This document shows positions 16,827 to 26,492 of a stretch of DNA of 64,000 bases, piece after piece. The translations under genes and the position numbers were made by a program. The notes below the pieces were generated by a model. It saw only the letters and a program-made list of their open reading frames with translations, did no database searches and had not been told where the DNA came from. Source of the stretch: Hahella chejuensis KCTC 2396 (lineage in GTDB: Bacteria > Pseudomonadota > Gammaproteobacteria > Pseudomonadales > Oleiphilaceae); NCBI RefSeq assembly GCF_000012985.1, contig NC_007645.1, forward strand, positions 2,882,501-2,946,500, written 5' to 3'. The first letter of the stretch is position 1. Each line of letters begins with the position of its first letter.

Positions 16827-18503
16827 TTAGATGTGCAGACCAGGATTTGTGATTATTTTGCCCGCGTCGAGTTTGATCACCCGGTCGGCGACATCGAAAT
16901 AATGATCGTCGTGGGTGGCCGCAATAATGGTTTTACCCTGCGCCTTCATCTCTGGAAGGATGGTCTCATAGAAATAGCGGCGGAAATCCGGGTCCTGGTC
17001 CGCCGCCCATTCATCGAAAACATAGATTTGCTTGTCTTCCAGCAGGGACACAATCAGCGCCATACGCTTTTTCTGCCCGGTGGACAGCTTGATGTCGCTG
17101 ATTTCGTTATCCTTGATCTGACAACGCTCCGACAGCTTCATCAGCTCCAGCAGACGGCTCACCTTGCTGCGGTCTTTTACGTCCACGCCGTACAGATGTT
17201 TGAACAAATGGAAGTCGGAAAAGATAACGGAATACAGACTGCGGTACTGCAGCATGTTGTTGGCGTGCAGAGGCTGACCGTCCATCTGAATGCCGCCTTC
17301 GTCCGGTTTATACAGCGCTGTCAGCAACTTGAGGAAAGTGGACTTGCCGCTGCCGTTGCCGCCGACCATGAAGATGATCTCGCCGCGTTTGATCGTAAGA
17401 TCGATAGGTCCGACGGTAAAGCCTTTGGCCTGTCCCGGACCAGGTAGTCCGTTTTCGTTGTAGCTGAACTTAAGGTGGTCGCAGCGGATTTCCTGGAACG
17501 GCGCTTCCTGATTCTGTGCGAGGGACTCCGCGTCGGAGAAGTGCTCCAGTTGGTCCGATTCGATGCTGCGCAAACCATCCAGTTCCGTTTCCAGACGTTG
17601 AATATTGACGATGGCCACGTTGCTTTTGGCGATCAGCGGCGCCACGCCGACGATTTCGCTCAAGGGACCAATGACGAACAACATGATGGCGGCCAGCTTG
17701 GGAATGCTCTCCGTGGAAGAGGCGCTGATCATCGGAATCAGAAAGATGACGGACGCCATCAGAATAAAAGTGAAGCTCTGAGTAAATACGTTGAGATTGT
17801 TGTACGCCAGGCCGGTTTCTATTTTCAGCGTTTCCATACTGTTGGAGAGCGGCAGTAAACGCTCCTGATAGAAACAGTTGCTTTTGGACGGGTTGATTTT
17901 CAGCTCCTTGAAGCCATCCAACAGTTCGCCGAGGGCGTCGAAATATTCATTCTGCTTTTCTGACGCCATATGCAGCTTGCGGTTCAGTACGCGCTGGCGG
18001 GCGAAGAAGTAAAACAGACAGAGCGAGGTGGTCAGCACGGTGAGGAGCAGGGCGGTGGTGGATACGTAGGCGATGAACATCAACGCAAATATCACCATTA
18101 CAAAAGAGCCGATGGCGTTGATGATGAAAGGCGTATATTGGGATAGCGTCAGTGTCTCTGTATTCAGCACCGAATACATACGACCGCGGCCGACTTTTTC
18201 AAACGCGCGCAGATCCGTTTTGCGGATCTTATCGGCGATGCGGGTGCGGATGCGCTCCAGGACATGCTCCACCTGGGTGGTGTTGTAATTGAGGGTATAG
18301 CGCTTGCTGAGCCAGAATGCGGCCAGGGCCACGGCGAACATCAGCAGGTAGCGGAAGTTCAGTTCATGGGGGGCGGCGTGTTGTGCGGCGTGGATGACAA
18401 TGACGGCGATGACGCCGTTGAGCATACCGCTGACCACCACCATCGCCAGCGCATAATAATTAAAGTCCGCGTGTTCCCGTTTAATAAAGTTCAAAAATTC
18501 CAT
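16827..18503 (-). CDS. Cyclic-peptide/siderophore-type ABC exporter (fused membrane and ATPase)
   Basis: 558 residues in the SyrD/PvdE architecture. Six hydrophobic segments occupy about 1-300 (e.g. YYALAMVVVSGMLNGVIAVI, FVMVIFALMFIAYVSTTALLL). The nucleotide-binding domain has Walker A GGNGSGKST, signature LSTGQKKRMA and Walker B QIYVFDEWAADQD. The family exports modified peptides, typically from NRPS or ribosomal pathways, to the periplasm. It is divergent from two JmjC-like oxygenases and a carbamoyltransferase, suggesting export of the product they tailor. No NRPS is visible in the window. Confidence 0.88.
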   Translation of the reverse strand: MEFLNFIKREHADFNYYALAMVVVSGMLNGVIAVIVIHAAQHAAPHELNFRYLLMFAVALAAFWLSKRYTLNYNTTQVEHVLERIRTRIADKIRKTDLRAFEKVGRGRMYSVLNTETLTLSQYTPFIINAIGSFVMVIFALMFIAYVSTTALLLTVLTTSLCLFYFFARQRVLNRKLHMASEKQNEYFDALGELLDGFKELKINPSKSNCFYQERLLPLSNSMETLKIETGLAYNNLNVFTQSFTFILMASVIFLIPMISASSTESIPKLAAIMLFVIGPLSEIVGVAPLIAKSNVAIVNIQRLETELDGLRSIESDQLEHFSDAESLAQNQEAPFQEIRCDHLKFSYNENGLPGPGQAKGFTVGPIDLTIKRGEIIFMVGGNGSGKSTFLKLLTALYKPDEGGIQMDGQPLHANNMLQYRSLYSVIFSDFHLFKHLYGVDVKDRSKVSRLLELMKLSERCQIKDNEISDIKLSTGQKKRMALIVSLLEDKQIYVFDEWAADQDPDFRRYFYETILPEMKAQGKTIIAATHDDHYFDVADRVIKLDAGKIITNPGLHI

Positions 18504-18812
18504 ATAACGCAGCGACCGCCCATGTCCGGGTGATAAGGGATTCTTTTTTTATTTCTGTCAGGCGGGTGCGGGGGGAAGAATAGATAGAGAGCGGACAAAG
18601 CCCTGTAAATACAGCATTTTTCCTGTTTATCGTTCACCCTTCCGTAGTGTGCGAAATCATTCTAGGAGCTTTGCGCCGATATTTCTAATATTTCCTGCAC
18701 TTGCGGGCGCGGAAAAATATTTTATGAGATACCGCTACCGATTTTTTCCCGCTTAACTATACTTATCGCTGCCTTGCTCGCGCAGGGGGGCGTTCCGTCT
18801 GGTCCAAAATTT

Positions 18813-18947
18813 ATGGAATGGACTGATTTACAAGGGGAAATTAATTCCTCCGGGGAAGCCCGTCCAGAGCAAGACGCAGCCCATCAGGGAGTACGACAAG
18901 GGCTGTCGCAGCCGCACGTAAGGGCGCCAAAAAACGTGCGGAGATAA
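18813..18947 (+). CDS. Possible 44-residue small ORF upstream of the oxygenase genes
   Basis: An ATG at 18813 opens a 44-codon frame starting MEWTDLQGEINSSGEARPEQ and ending VRAPKNVRR, 36 nt before the oxygenase start. It is hydrophilic with no Cys and no signal peptide. No good ribosome site precedes it, so it may be spurious. I note it because the exporter and tailoring enzymes imply a substrate that is not otherwise encoded here. The rest of the 18504-18983 gap shows only AT-rich promoter-like DNA. Confidence 0.2.
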   Translation: MEWTDLQGEINSSGEARPEQDAAHQGVRQGLSQPHVRAPKNVRR

Positions 18948-18983
18948 CCTCATATAACAACAAGATAAAAGTTGATAAGCGAC

Positions 18984-19883
18984 ATGGAAAAACTTGCTGA
19001 CGTCGAGGCGTGTCCCGTTGATCGTCTGGATATCTCTCAAATCACCCCCCAACTGTTTCACTCTGAATACCGACGCAAAAGCCGTCCCCTGATCATTACC
19101 GGCGCCTTGAGCGACGCCAAAAACTGGTCCCTGGAGTTTATGTGTCGCGAAGTGGGCGATCGTAAATTTCCCGTGCGCTGCTACGGTCCCGGGCACTTCA
19201 ATAAGCCCAAATCGGAATGGAGCAAGTACTGCGATTATCAGGAGATGAAACTTTCTGATTATGCGTTGCAACTGACCAGCGATTACGCGCGCAAGAACAA
19301 TCATTATATGGGCCAGGTCGCCATCGGCGATACGCCGCTGGCCAATGTGCTGCGAGGGGCGCTGGGCAATATTTCCGAACGTTGCGATATGCAGAAAGCC
19401 ACGGATATGTTCCTCTGGTTAGGCCCCAGCGGTCACACCGAACCGCTGCATTGGGATTGCGGGGAGGGCACGGTGCTGATGCTGCACGGCGCCAAGAAAG
19501 TGGTGCTGTTTCCGCCGGAGCAAAGTGAAAACCTGTATCCCTTTTCTCTCTATGGCAGTCCCGCTGCGCCCTGGTTCAGCAAAGTCTATGTGGCGAAGCC
19601 GGATTACGACGCTTACCCGAAACTGCGGGAAGCCATGAAACACAAAATCGAACTGGTGCTGCGCAAAGGCGAAGTGCTGTTCATTCCTGTGTACTGGTGG
19701 CATGAGCTGTCCAGCATCGGCAAGGATTTCTATACCTGCTCGGTCAATCGCTTCTGGCGGGTCAAGCCGTTCTCCCGTCTGACCAGCAATAAACTGGGAC
19801 TGGCGCTGTACCTGTCCCAATTGGGTTTGATGACGGTCAATGGCGTGATTGACGGTCTGCGCAGACCCGCTGATGTGGTTTAG
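18984..19883 (+). CDS. JmjC/cupin_8-type Fe(II)/2-oxoglutarate-dependent oxygenase (first copy)
   Basis: 299 residues from the ATG at 18984; an in-frame TTG at 18972 is an alternative. Cupin_8 landmarks: RRKSRPLIITGAL at the N-terminus, HWD in TEPLHWDCGEGTVLMLHG supplying the His and Asp metal ligands, KKVVLFPPEQSENLYPF, and VLFIPVYWWHELSS supplying the distal His. The family hydroxylates proteins, peptides or small molecules using iron, O2 and 2-oxoglutarate. It is followed by a second, divergent copy and a carbamoyltransferase on the same strand, consistent with stepwise tailoring (hydroxylate, then O-carbamoylate). Confidence 0.85.
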   Translation: MEKLADVEACPVDRLDISQITPQLFHSEYRRKSRPLIITGALSDAKNWSLEFMCREVGDRKFPVRCYGPGHFNKPKSEWSKYCDYQEMKLSDYALQLTSDYARKNNHYMGQVAIGDTPLANVLRGALGNISERCDMQKATDMFLWLGPSGHTEPLHWDCGEGTVLMLHGAKKVVLFPPEQSENLYPFSLYGSPAAPWFSKVYVAKPDYDAYPKLREAMKHKIELVLRKGEVLFIPVYWWHELSSIGKDFYTCSVNRFWRVKPFSRLTSNKLGLALYLSQLGLMTVNGVIDGLRRPADVV

Positions 19884-19994
19884 AGATAAGAGAGCGACGG
19901 ATTTATCAGGACGATAGCCCCCGCGCATCGTCCCGCTTCGTCATATCTCCCGCCACACCCCCCAATAAAATCTCTTTCCAAGGAGATGCCTGTC

Positions 19995-20909
19995 ATGAAC
20001 AAGGAAAAGAGTTACGGCTTACAGTCCGAGATTGAGCGTCTGGATGCAGGGGACAGTGAAAGGTTCGCCGCGTTATGTCAGGAGTCATCGAAACCGGTGA
20101 TTCTGACCGGAGGCGCGCTGGCGTGGCCGGCGTTGCAGAAATGGTCGCCGGATTACTTCCGACGACGCTTCGCCTCGCAACGAGTGCGTCCCTCCTTGCA
20201 GTTACCCGCATACGGCGCCCCTTATTTCAGCACCGAAAAGCATCACCGTCGGGAGATGTATCTGAGCGAGTTTGTCGACATTCTGGAATCGGGCGACGCC
20301 TGCTATGTCGACCAGACCGACGTACATTCTTTTATCGGTCTGGAGGAGGATTATCGCTATCAACAATTCATCCCGCCGGGGTTGAATTTCATCAGTCTCT
20401 GGATCGGCTCCAAGACTCGCTCGGGTCTGCACTACGACAATATGGACAACCTGTTCGTGCAGGTGTATGGGGAGAAAAAAGCGATCCTGCTGGCCCCCCG
20501 GGAAGCGCGTAACTTATACCCATTCGGCGACTGCATCTCCAAGAGTCGGGTGGACCCGGAACGTCCTGATCTGATGCATTATCCGCGCTTCGCCAAGGCG
20601 CAGACTCTGACGGCCCGCCTGCAGCCCGGCGATATTCTGTTTTTCCCCCGCGGCTGGTGGCATCACTTTTCGTCCGCCGGGCCGTCGATTTCATTGTCGT
20701 GCTGGTATGGCGCGCCGCTCACCATTGCAGAGCAGGCGCGGGGCGTGAATCTGGCGGGACGGCATTTATGGTTTCGCATCCTGCGCGATTTCCTCTGGCA
20801 CGGCGTGTTAGGCCGCGCCTATAACCAGCGATTATTCAGTACGCCTCCTACCGGCAAGTTGTTGTATGACCTGCTGTTCGCACCCAAACGACTGACAAAA
20901 ACCGAATAA
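19995..20909 (+). CDS. JmjC/cupin_8-type oxygenase (second copy)
   Basis: 304 residues starting at MNKEKSYG. AAGGAG at 19980-19985 is 9 nt before this ATG but abuts the in-frame ATG at 19986, so 19995 is chosen. Metal ligands are HYD in SGLHYDNMDNLFVQVYG and the His of RGWWHHFSSAG; EKKAILLAPREARNLYPFGD is the family's central strand pair. It shares fold but limited sequence with the upstream copy, so the two probably act at different positions or substrates. Fifteen nucleotides separate its stop from the ATG at 20925 region of the next gene, supporting one operon. Confidence 0.85.
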   Translation: MNKEKSYGLQSEIERLDAGDSERFAALCQESSKPVILTGGALAWPALQKWSPDYFRRRFASQRVRPSLQLPAYGAPYFSTEKHHRREMYLSEFVDILESGDACYVDQTDVHSFIGLEEDYRYQQFIPPGLNFISLWIGSKTRSGLHYDNMDNLFVQVYGEKKAILLAPREARNLYPFGDCISKSRVDPERPDLMHYPRFAKAQTLTARLQPGDILFFPRGWWHHFSSAGPSISLSCWYGAPLTIAEQARGVNLAGRHLWFRILRDFLWHGVLGRAYNQRLFSTPPTGKLLYDLLFAPKRLTKTE

Positions 20910-20930
20910 AAACCGAATAAAGGAATGCTT

Positions 20931-22715
20931 ATGTCTAAACCTATTTATGTGCTGGGAACCGGACTCTCCCATGACGGTTCAGCGTGCCTGTTGAAAGATG
21001 GCGAGGTGTGCGTGGCCATTGAGAAAGAGCGGATCACCCGCATCAAGCATGACGGTTTTTGCGACAGCGAGGCGATGCAATATTGTCTGGATGCCGAAGG
21101 CATCGGCTTCGACGATGTGGCGGTGGTGGTGCAGAACGCCAATTTCAGTAACTTTGATCGCGGTAACAAGATCTTTCACGGGCAGCCGCGAATCATCCCG
21201 GATCATGTCAAAACCGTCACCATTTCTCATCACATGGCGCATGCCTACAGTGTGGTGGGAACCAGCCCCTTTGACGACATGGCGGTACTGGTGATCGATG
21301 GTTGCGGCAGCAGTTGGGACGACTGTCTGGATCTCGACGGCGCCCAGGTGCCTGAGGTTCAACCCGGTGCTGATTTTAATCATCTGTTTTTCGAAAAGGA
21401 CAGTTATTACCTGTATGAAAAGGGAAAACTGCGTCCGGTTTATAAAGATTTTTCTCCTTTTGGTTACTTTCTCAAGGGCTATTCCATGTGCCCGCCGACC
21501 ACCAAACACTCCATCGGCGGGTTGTACTCCGGGGTAAGTCAGTATGTGTTTCAGGGCATGGAGGACCCGGGCAAACTGATGGGACTGGCGCCCTATGGAC
21601 GTCCCGACGTCTATGATTTTCAGGCGTTCGACTGTCGCAACGGACGCGTGTTCGTCAACTATGACTGGATGAAGCATTTCGACCGGCCGCGGGTGCGCTA
21701 TGAAGATCTGGCGGAGAATTTCGATTATTACGCGGATATCGCCTATTGGATGCAGCGGGAGATTGAACGCGCGCTCTTGTATCTGGTAAATCACCGCTTC
21801 GAACATCAACCCCACAAAAACCTGGGGTACGCTGGCGGCGTGGCGTTGAATGCGGTCGCCAACGCCAAGCTTCTGAAGCAAACAGGTTTTGAGGATTTCT
21901 ATTTTCAACCGGCGGCGGCGGACAATGGACTGGCCATTGGCTGCGCCTATTACGGCTGGCTGGAAGTGTTGGGGCAGGAGCGGATCAAACACGACGCCTC
22001 GCCTTATTTCGGTAAGTCGTACGATGCGGAGCAACTGTATCCTGCGATGCAGGCGTATGCCGGAAAAATCAGCTATCGACGCCTGCCGGAGGACGAAGCA
22101 ATCAACCGCACCGCGGAATTGCTGGCCGCCGGCAAAGTGGTCGCCTGGTTTGAAAAAGGCTCCGAATTCGGCCCGCGCGCTCTAGGGCATCGCAGTATCC
22201 TGGCGGACCCGCGCAATCCAGACATTCGCGAACACATTAATCGCAACGTTAAATTCCGCGAGGACTTCCGGCCGTTTGCGCCTTCCGTGCCGCTGGAAAA
22301 AGCCGGCGTCTATTTCGACTGCGACTATCCCAGCCCCTACATGATTCTGGTGGCGCCGACCCGGGAAGAGTGGAAAAAAGAAATCCCCGCCGTCGTCCAC
22401 GCGGACGGCTCCGCCAGAGTGCAGACGGTGACTGAATCTGTATCCCCCAACTACTATCGACTGTTAAACAAATTTGGCGAACTGACCGGCGTCTCCGTCC
22501 TGCTCAACACCTCGTTCAACAAGAAAGGCATGCCCATCGTAGAAACCCCCAAAGAAGCCCTCGACTTCTTCATGGAATGCGCCCTCGACGCACTAGTCAT
22601 CGACGGCTGCCTGATCGAAAAAACCGCCGTCGCCCAACAGACCCGCAAAGTGGACGAGAAAAAAGAGTGGGAAAAAGGCCTGGGCAGCCTGTACCCGGAA
22701 AATGTGGGGATTTGA
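20931..22715 (+). CDS. NodU/CmcH/TobZ-family O-carbamoyltransferase
   Basis: 594 residues from the ATG at 20931; AAAGGA is 6 nt upstream, whereas it would abut the ATG at 20925. The N-terminal Kae1-like domain has LSHDGSACLLKDG, the metal-binding SHHMAHAYS, VLVIDGCGSSWDD and YAGGVALNAVANAKL. The C-terminal YrdC-like domain has GSEFGPRALGHRSILADPRN and FREDFRPFAPSV. The enzyme makes carbamoyl-adenylate from carbamoyl phosphate and ATP and transfers the carbamoyl group to a hydroxyl. With two oxygenases directly upstream, the acceptor may be a hydroxyl they install (inference). Confidence 0.92.
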   Translation: MSKPIYVLGTGLSHDGSACLLKDGEVCVAIEKERITRIKHDGFCDSEAMQYCLDAEGIGFDDVAVVVQNANFSNFDRGNKIFHGQPRIIPDHVKTVTISHHMAHAYSVVGTSPFDDMAVLVIDGCGSSWDDCLDLDGAQVPEVQPGADFNHLFFEKDSYYLYEKGKLRPVYKDFSPFGYFLKGYSMCPPTTKHSIGGLYSGVSQYVFQGMEDPGKLMGLAPYGRPDVYDFQAFDCRNGRVFVNYDWMKHFDRPRVRYEDLAENFDYYADIAYWMQREIERALLYLVNHRFEHQPHKNLGYAGGVALNAVANAKLLKQTGFEDFYFQPAAADNGLAIGCAYYGWLEVLGQERIKHDASPYFGKSYDAEQLYPAMQAYAGKISYRRLPEDEAINRTAELLAAGKVVAWFEKGSEFGPRALGHRSILADPRNPDIREHINRNVKFREDFRPFAPSVPLEKAGVYFDCDYPSPYMILVAPTREEWKKEIPAVVHADGSARVQTVTESVSPNYYRLLNKFGELTGVSVLLNTSFNKKGMPIVETPKEALDFFMECALDALVIDGCLIEKTAVAQQTRKVDEKKEWEKGLGSLYPENVGI

Positions 22716-22745
22716 TCTAATAAACCGCTATTGAGCCTCGACAAA

Positions 22746-22769
22746 AATCCCCTGCGTAAGCGGGGGATT
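22746..22769 (+). terminator. Possible terminator after the carbamoyltransferase gene
   Basis: AATCCCC (22746-22752) pairs with GGGGATT (22763-22769) about 30 nt after the stop codon. No T-tract of note follows, so confidence is moderate. Confidence 0.45.
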
Positions 22770-22838
22770 GCTATCTATGCTGTTAAGCTATTTCCCCACA
22801 AGCGCAGACTCATTTCTTTCCTATACTTAAACCACACA

Positions 22839-23014
22839 GCGCTAACCTCAGGCTCCCATAAAATCCCTGGGAGGTTAGCGATCATGCAACACACTGAAAA
22901 GAAAAAGCTTTTCACCGCAGTCAGAAAAAAGCCGCTCTTTAACATCACAAAACCCCCCAGGTTAGCGCAAACACGCCATTAACACCTTTGGAATCATTGG
23001 ATTATAGTTAGACA
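22839..23014 (+). promoter_or_regulatory. CRISPR array 1 leader
   Basis: The leader opens with a 42-bp block (22839-22880) whose ends CGCTAACCTC and GAGGTTAGCG are a perfect inverted repeat. It ends exactly 135 nt before the first repeat. A second conserved patch, CAGGTTAGCGCAAA followed by ATTAACAC, lies near the repeat. The same block, patch and 135-nt spacing recur before array 2, which marks this as the functional leader and sets transcription left to right. Confidence 0.8.
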
Positions 23015-25163
23015 GTCGCCTCCCACGCGGAGGCGTGGATTGAAACCACCGTACAAGCAACATGCCGTGGACTGAGCACAGGTCGCCTCCCACGCGGAGG
23101 CGTGGATTGAAACGTCGCCCCACCACGGCCAGCCGAAAAGGTTAGCCGGTCGCCTCCCACGCGGAGGCGTGGATTGAAACTTCAACGTCTCGCTGGTTAG
23201 CGCAATGAATACGGTCGCCTCCCACGCGGAGGCGTGGATTGAAACGACCGATATCACACAAATCACTGCACCTAACGTAGTCGCCTCCCACGCGGAGGCG
23301 TGGATTGAAACGGGCGACTCGCATGTGTGGTACTACAGAGGCAAGGGTCGCCTCCCACGCGGAGGCGTGGATTGAAACTCGATAACCTATAGCGGAGTGT
23401 GCGATGAGCGCAGGTCGCCTCCCACGCGGAGGCGTGGATTGAAACTGAACGTGATATGCGGACTCAGAGATGATCCGTGTCGCCTCCCACGCGGAGGCGT
23501 GGATTGAAACCAGCTTTGCGTTGTGGTATTTGATGATATTTTCAGGTCGCCTCCCACGCGGAGGCGTGGATTGAAACTTGCTACAACAGCTGGCTGGTCC
23601 ATTCTTGTTGGGTCGCCTCCCACGCGGAGGCGTGGATTGAAACGTGAGGATAGACAACCTGATAGACGGTTTTTTACGTCGCCTCCCACGCGGAGGCGTG
23701 GATTGAAACGCGAAAAAATACCGGCGATACTTGGGGCCGGCCGTCGCCTCCCACGCGGAGGCGTGGATTGAAACTCATCCGGCGACAGCTCCCACACCGA
23801 GAACGGCATGTCGCCTCCCACGCGGAGGCGTGGATTGAAACTGGTCGCCGCTGTTGACGTTCAGGGTGGGGACTAGTCGCCTCCCACGCGGAGGCGTGGA
23901 TTGAAACTTAGGTCGCCACCCTTGCGCTTACCCCACGGACAGTCGCCTCCCACGCGGAGGCGTGGATTGAAACCAAATCAGCGCGGCGGCACCATCAGGG
24001 CGAAAATGTCGCCTCCCACGCGGAGGCGTGGATTGAAACTCCGTCCAGCGCTGATTCTCGTTTCCATTTTGGCGTCGCCTCCCACGCGGAGGCGTGGATT
24101 GAAACTCGGTAGACAACATCCCCAAACTATCCAATACGCGTCGCCTCCCACGCGGAGGCGTGGATTGAAACTGCTATCGGGTTGTTGATAATCCTGATGT
24201 TATGAGTCGCCTCCCACGCGGAGGCGTGGATTGAAACATACAAACTCTCCGCTTGTTGCTGTAGCGCTGCCGTCGCCTCCCACGCGGAGGCGTGGATTGA
24301 AACAACATGGCTTATGGCCAAGGCCTGGATGATTATTGTCGCCTCCCACGCGGAGGCGTGGATTGAAACAGATTCCCCGTTGGCTTTGGACAAATAACCC
24401 GCCGTCGCCTCCCACGCGGAGGCGTGGATTGAAACGGTAGTGTAAACGTCCTTGCCACCTTTCTAGGTATGTCGCCTCCCACGCGGAGGCGTGGATTGAA
24501 ACACTGAGAGCGACATAGCGGACATGCTCGGTTACAGTCGCCTCCCACGCGGAGGCGTGGATTGAAACACGGTTACGGATGTAAGCTCACCTGCAATTCT
24601 CGTCGCCTCCCACGCGGAGGCGTGGATTGAAACATATCGCCGGACTGCTCGCCCAGCGTCAGGTGCGTCGCCTCCCACGCGGAGGCGTGGATTGAAACAA
24701 TAAATGACGCGTAAAGTTTGTCAGGCACCTGAGTCGCCTCCCACGCGGAGGCGTGGATTGAAACGTAACCTGTCATCGTCACCGATCCGTCACAGCGAGT
24801 CGCCTCCCACGCGGAGGCGTGGATTGAAACGCCGCGCAAGTAGTTCCCATATTGGCCCGTCATGGGTCGCCTCCCACGCGGAGGCGTGGATTGAAACTCG
24901 GCCTCGCTCATGTCAGGCGGGAAATAGTCCGTCGCCTCCCACGCGGAGGCGTGGATTGAAACGGCAAGTTTTCGTCTATCCAGTCCTGATCAAACTGTCG
25001 CCTCCCACGCGGAGGCGTGGATTGAAACCGGCCTTCCGGAGGATTACGAGGGGCGAGGATGATGTCGCCTCCCACGCGGAGGCGTGGATTGAAACGTAAC
25101 GTAAGCCCGCACCCATAGAGCTAGGCAACGGGTCGCCTCACACGCGGAGGCGGGGATTGAAAC
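23015..25163 (+). CRISPR. CRISPR array 1, type I-C, 33 repeats
   Basis: 33 direct repeats of 32 bp and 32 spacers of 33-36 bp. The repeat begins GTCGCCTCCCACGCGG and ends AGGCGTGGATTGAAAC; the CGCCTCC...GGAGGCG arms form the stem with loop CACG. The 3' ATTGAAAC tag is typical of type I-C. The last repeat (25132-25163) has two substitutions (CTCAC for CTCCC and GGGGATT for GTGGATT), marking the leader-distal end. The array lies 2 kb upstream of cas3, on the same strand as the cas operon. Confidence 0.98.
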
Positions 25164-25178
25164 CCAGAGGGTAGTGCA

Positions 25179-25501
25179 ATGAAATACGAATTCGATGGTT
25201 CAAGCGCGCTGAAAATGCTTTTACAAAAGCAGGAATGACCATAGACGAAATCAGACGGGATCACCCCGATGATTTCGTGCCCAACCTTTTAGGTTTTAAC
25301 GATCTGTCTCCGGGTTCGTTTATTCGTTGCATTCGTAGCGCGAGACTGGTAACGGGTGACAAGCGTCCTGTTGAAGCCAGCCCGCATACATTACCCTACA
25401 TCAGTAGAGAGTCAGCTATACGTCACTTGCAGATGAATGGTTATCACAAGAAAGCGGAGAGGCTCGCCAAGCTAACCATGAAGGAATTTGACTTATTATG
25501 A
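25179..25501 (+). pseudogene. Frameshifted hypothetical gene beside array 1
   Basis: A 19-codon ORF from the ATG at 25179 (ending MLLQKQE, then TGA) overlaps by ATGA a second ORF from 25235 (88 residues, MTIDEIRRDHPDDFVPN at its start). Adding one A to the CAAAAG run near 25226 would fuse them as ...LLQKAGMTIDEIRRD, a natural-looking helix-loop join, so this is probably one gene of about 107 residues split by a 1-nt deletion. Alternatively the 88-residue ORF is translated by coupling. Its stop overlaps the next gene's ATG. Family not recognised. It starts only 16 nt past the last CRISPR repeat. Confidence 0.5.
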
Positions 25502-26265
25502 TCAAACAATTGGTGAGGCCAGTATTAACAGGCAAAGGACCGAACTTTTCTGATCTGACCGCAAAGGAATGCGGTATTGGTGACTTCAGGTTGCAGTATA
25601 AGCTACCAGGCAACTCTATTTATACAGGGAGACCTAGGAAGCCCACGCCTGAGAGAGTTAACTTGCAGCGCGACCTGTTTGACACATATAGAGTTCAGCA
25701 GAAATTTAACCGTACTTTTGTTCAAATGGAATTCGAATGGTGGGCTTATCGGGGATTATTTTTGCAAGGCTATTTTGGCAAGCTTAGCGAATTGATTATG
25801 GACATAGACGTAAATCGCGGGGAGTCCCATACGCCATTCGTTGCGGGTGACCTCGACAGTCTGGAATCGTATCTGAAAAAGGACTATTGGGAATACTACG
25901 AAACCGAGAAAAACAGGGATGGAGAGCCAGGGGCTAACTGGCAGGCGCGATACAACTTTGATAACCCCGATGAAGTTAGAGCTAAGGGATATATTCCTTT
26001 TGACACATTGGTTCTGGTTCGCTTACCTGAAAATTACGACAGAGTTTCTATCAATGGCGAAGAGTGGCTTCACTATGCCATTCGAGGTGAGGGAATTCCG
26101 GGACCGAGAATTACCTACTATTGGGCTTATCCGTTGACCGAAAGCTACTACTTAACATTCAGCTTTTGGTTAACAACAGAAATCGGCAACAGAGACATGA
26201 GAGCCCAGCGTATGTACGAAGACGCCAAACGCATCATGTCCATGGTTGAGCTTATGAAGGGATAG
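25498..26265 (+). CDS. Hypothetical protein between array 1 and cas3
   Basis: 255 residues, no signal peptide or membrane segment. It is rich in aromatic residues (EFEWWAYRGLFLQGYFG, YYWAYPLTESYYLTFSFW). Its ATG overlaps the previous stop (ATGA), so the pair behaves as a unit resembling two-gene toxin/immunity or accessory modules, but I recognise no family. The lower GC compared with flanking core genes suggests acquisition. It is not a known Cas accessory protein by anything I can see. Confidence 0.7.
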   Translation: MIKQLVRPVLTGKGPNFSDLTAKECGIGDFRLQYKLPGNSIYTGRPRKPTPERVNLQRDLFDTYRVQQKFNRTFVQMEFEWWAYRGLFLQGYFGKLSELIMDIDVNRGESHTPFVAGDLDSLESYLKKDYWEYYETEKNRDGEPGANWQARYNFDNPDEVRAKGYIPFDTLVLVRLPENYDRVSINGEEWLHYAIRGEGIPGPRITYYWAYPLTESYYLTFSFWLTTEIGNRDMRAQRMYEDAKRIMSMVELMKG

Positions 26266-26492
26266 GAGTTTTAATTTTCATTGCTTCTATTTGGTGTAAT
26301 AACGGCGTTCACTTTTGTTCCATCGTCTAGTCATCCCCACATACTACGAGTCGAATGGGAGGGGAGCCGCAGATCCATAGGTAAGTCAAAACGACCGTGG
26401 CGTTAAAACTGGATCAAGGTTCCCCGATCGCTTTTTGAGCCATATATCCCCACTTATTCAAAGCAATATGAAACACAATACCAAGGAAACCA

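Noticed and set aside
22731-22982. 83-codon frame upstream of array 1
   Set aside because: It runs through the conserved non-coding leader; the similar leader of array 2 does not preserve the frame.
22994-25099. Long open frames across array 1 with repeated peptide blocks such as SIHASAWEAT and FNPRLRVGGD
   Set aside because: They arise because repeat plus spacer is near 66 nt, a multiple of three; the peptides are translations of the CRISPR repeat.
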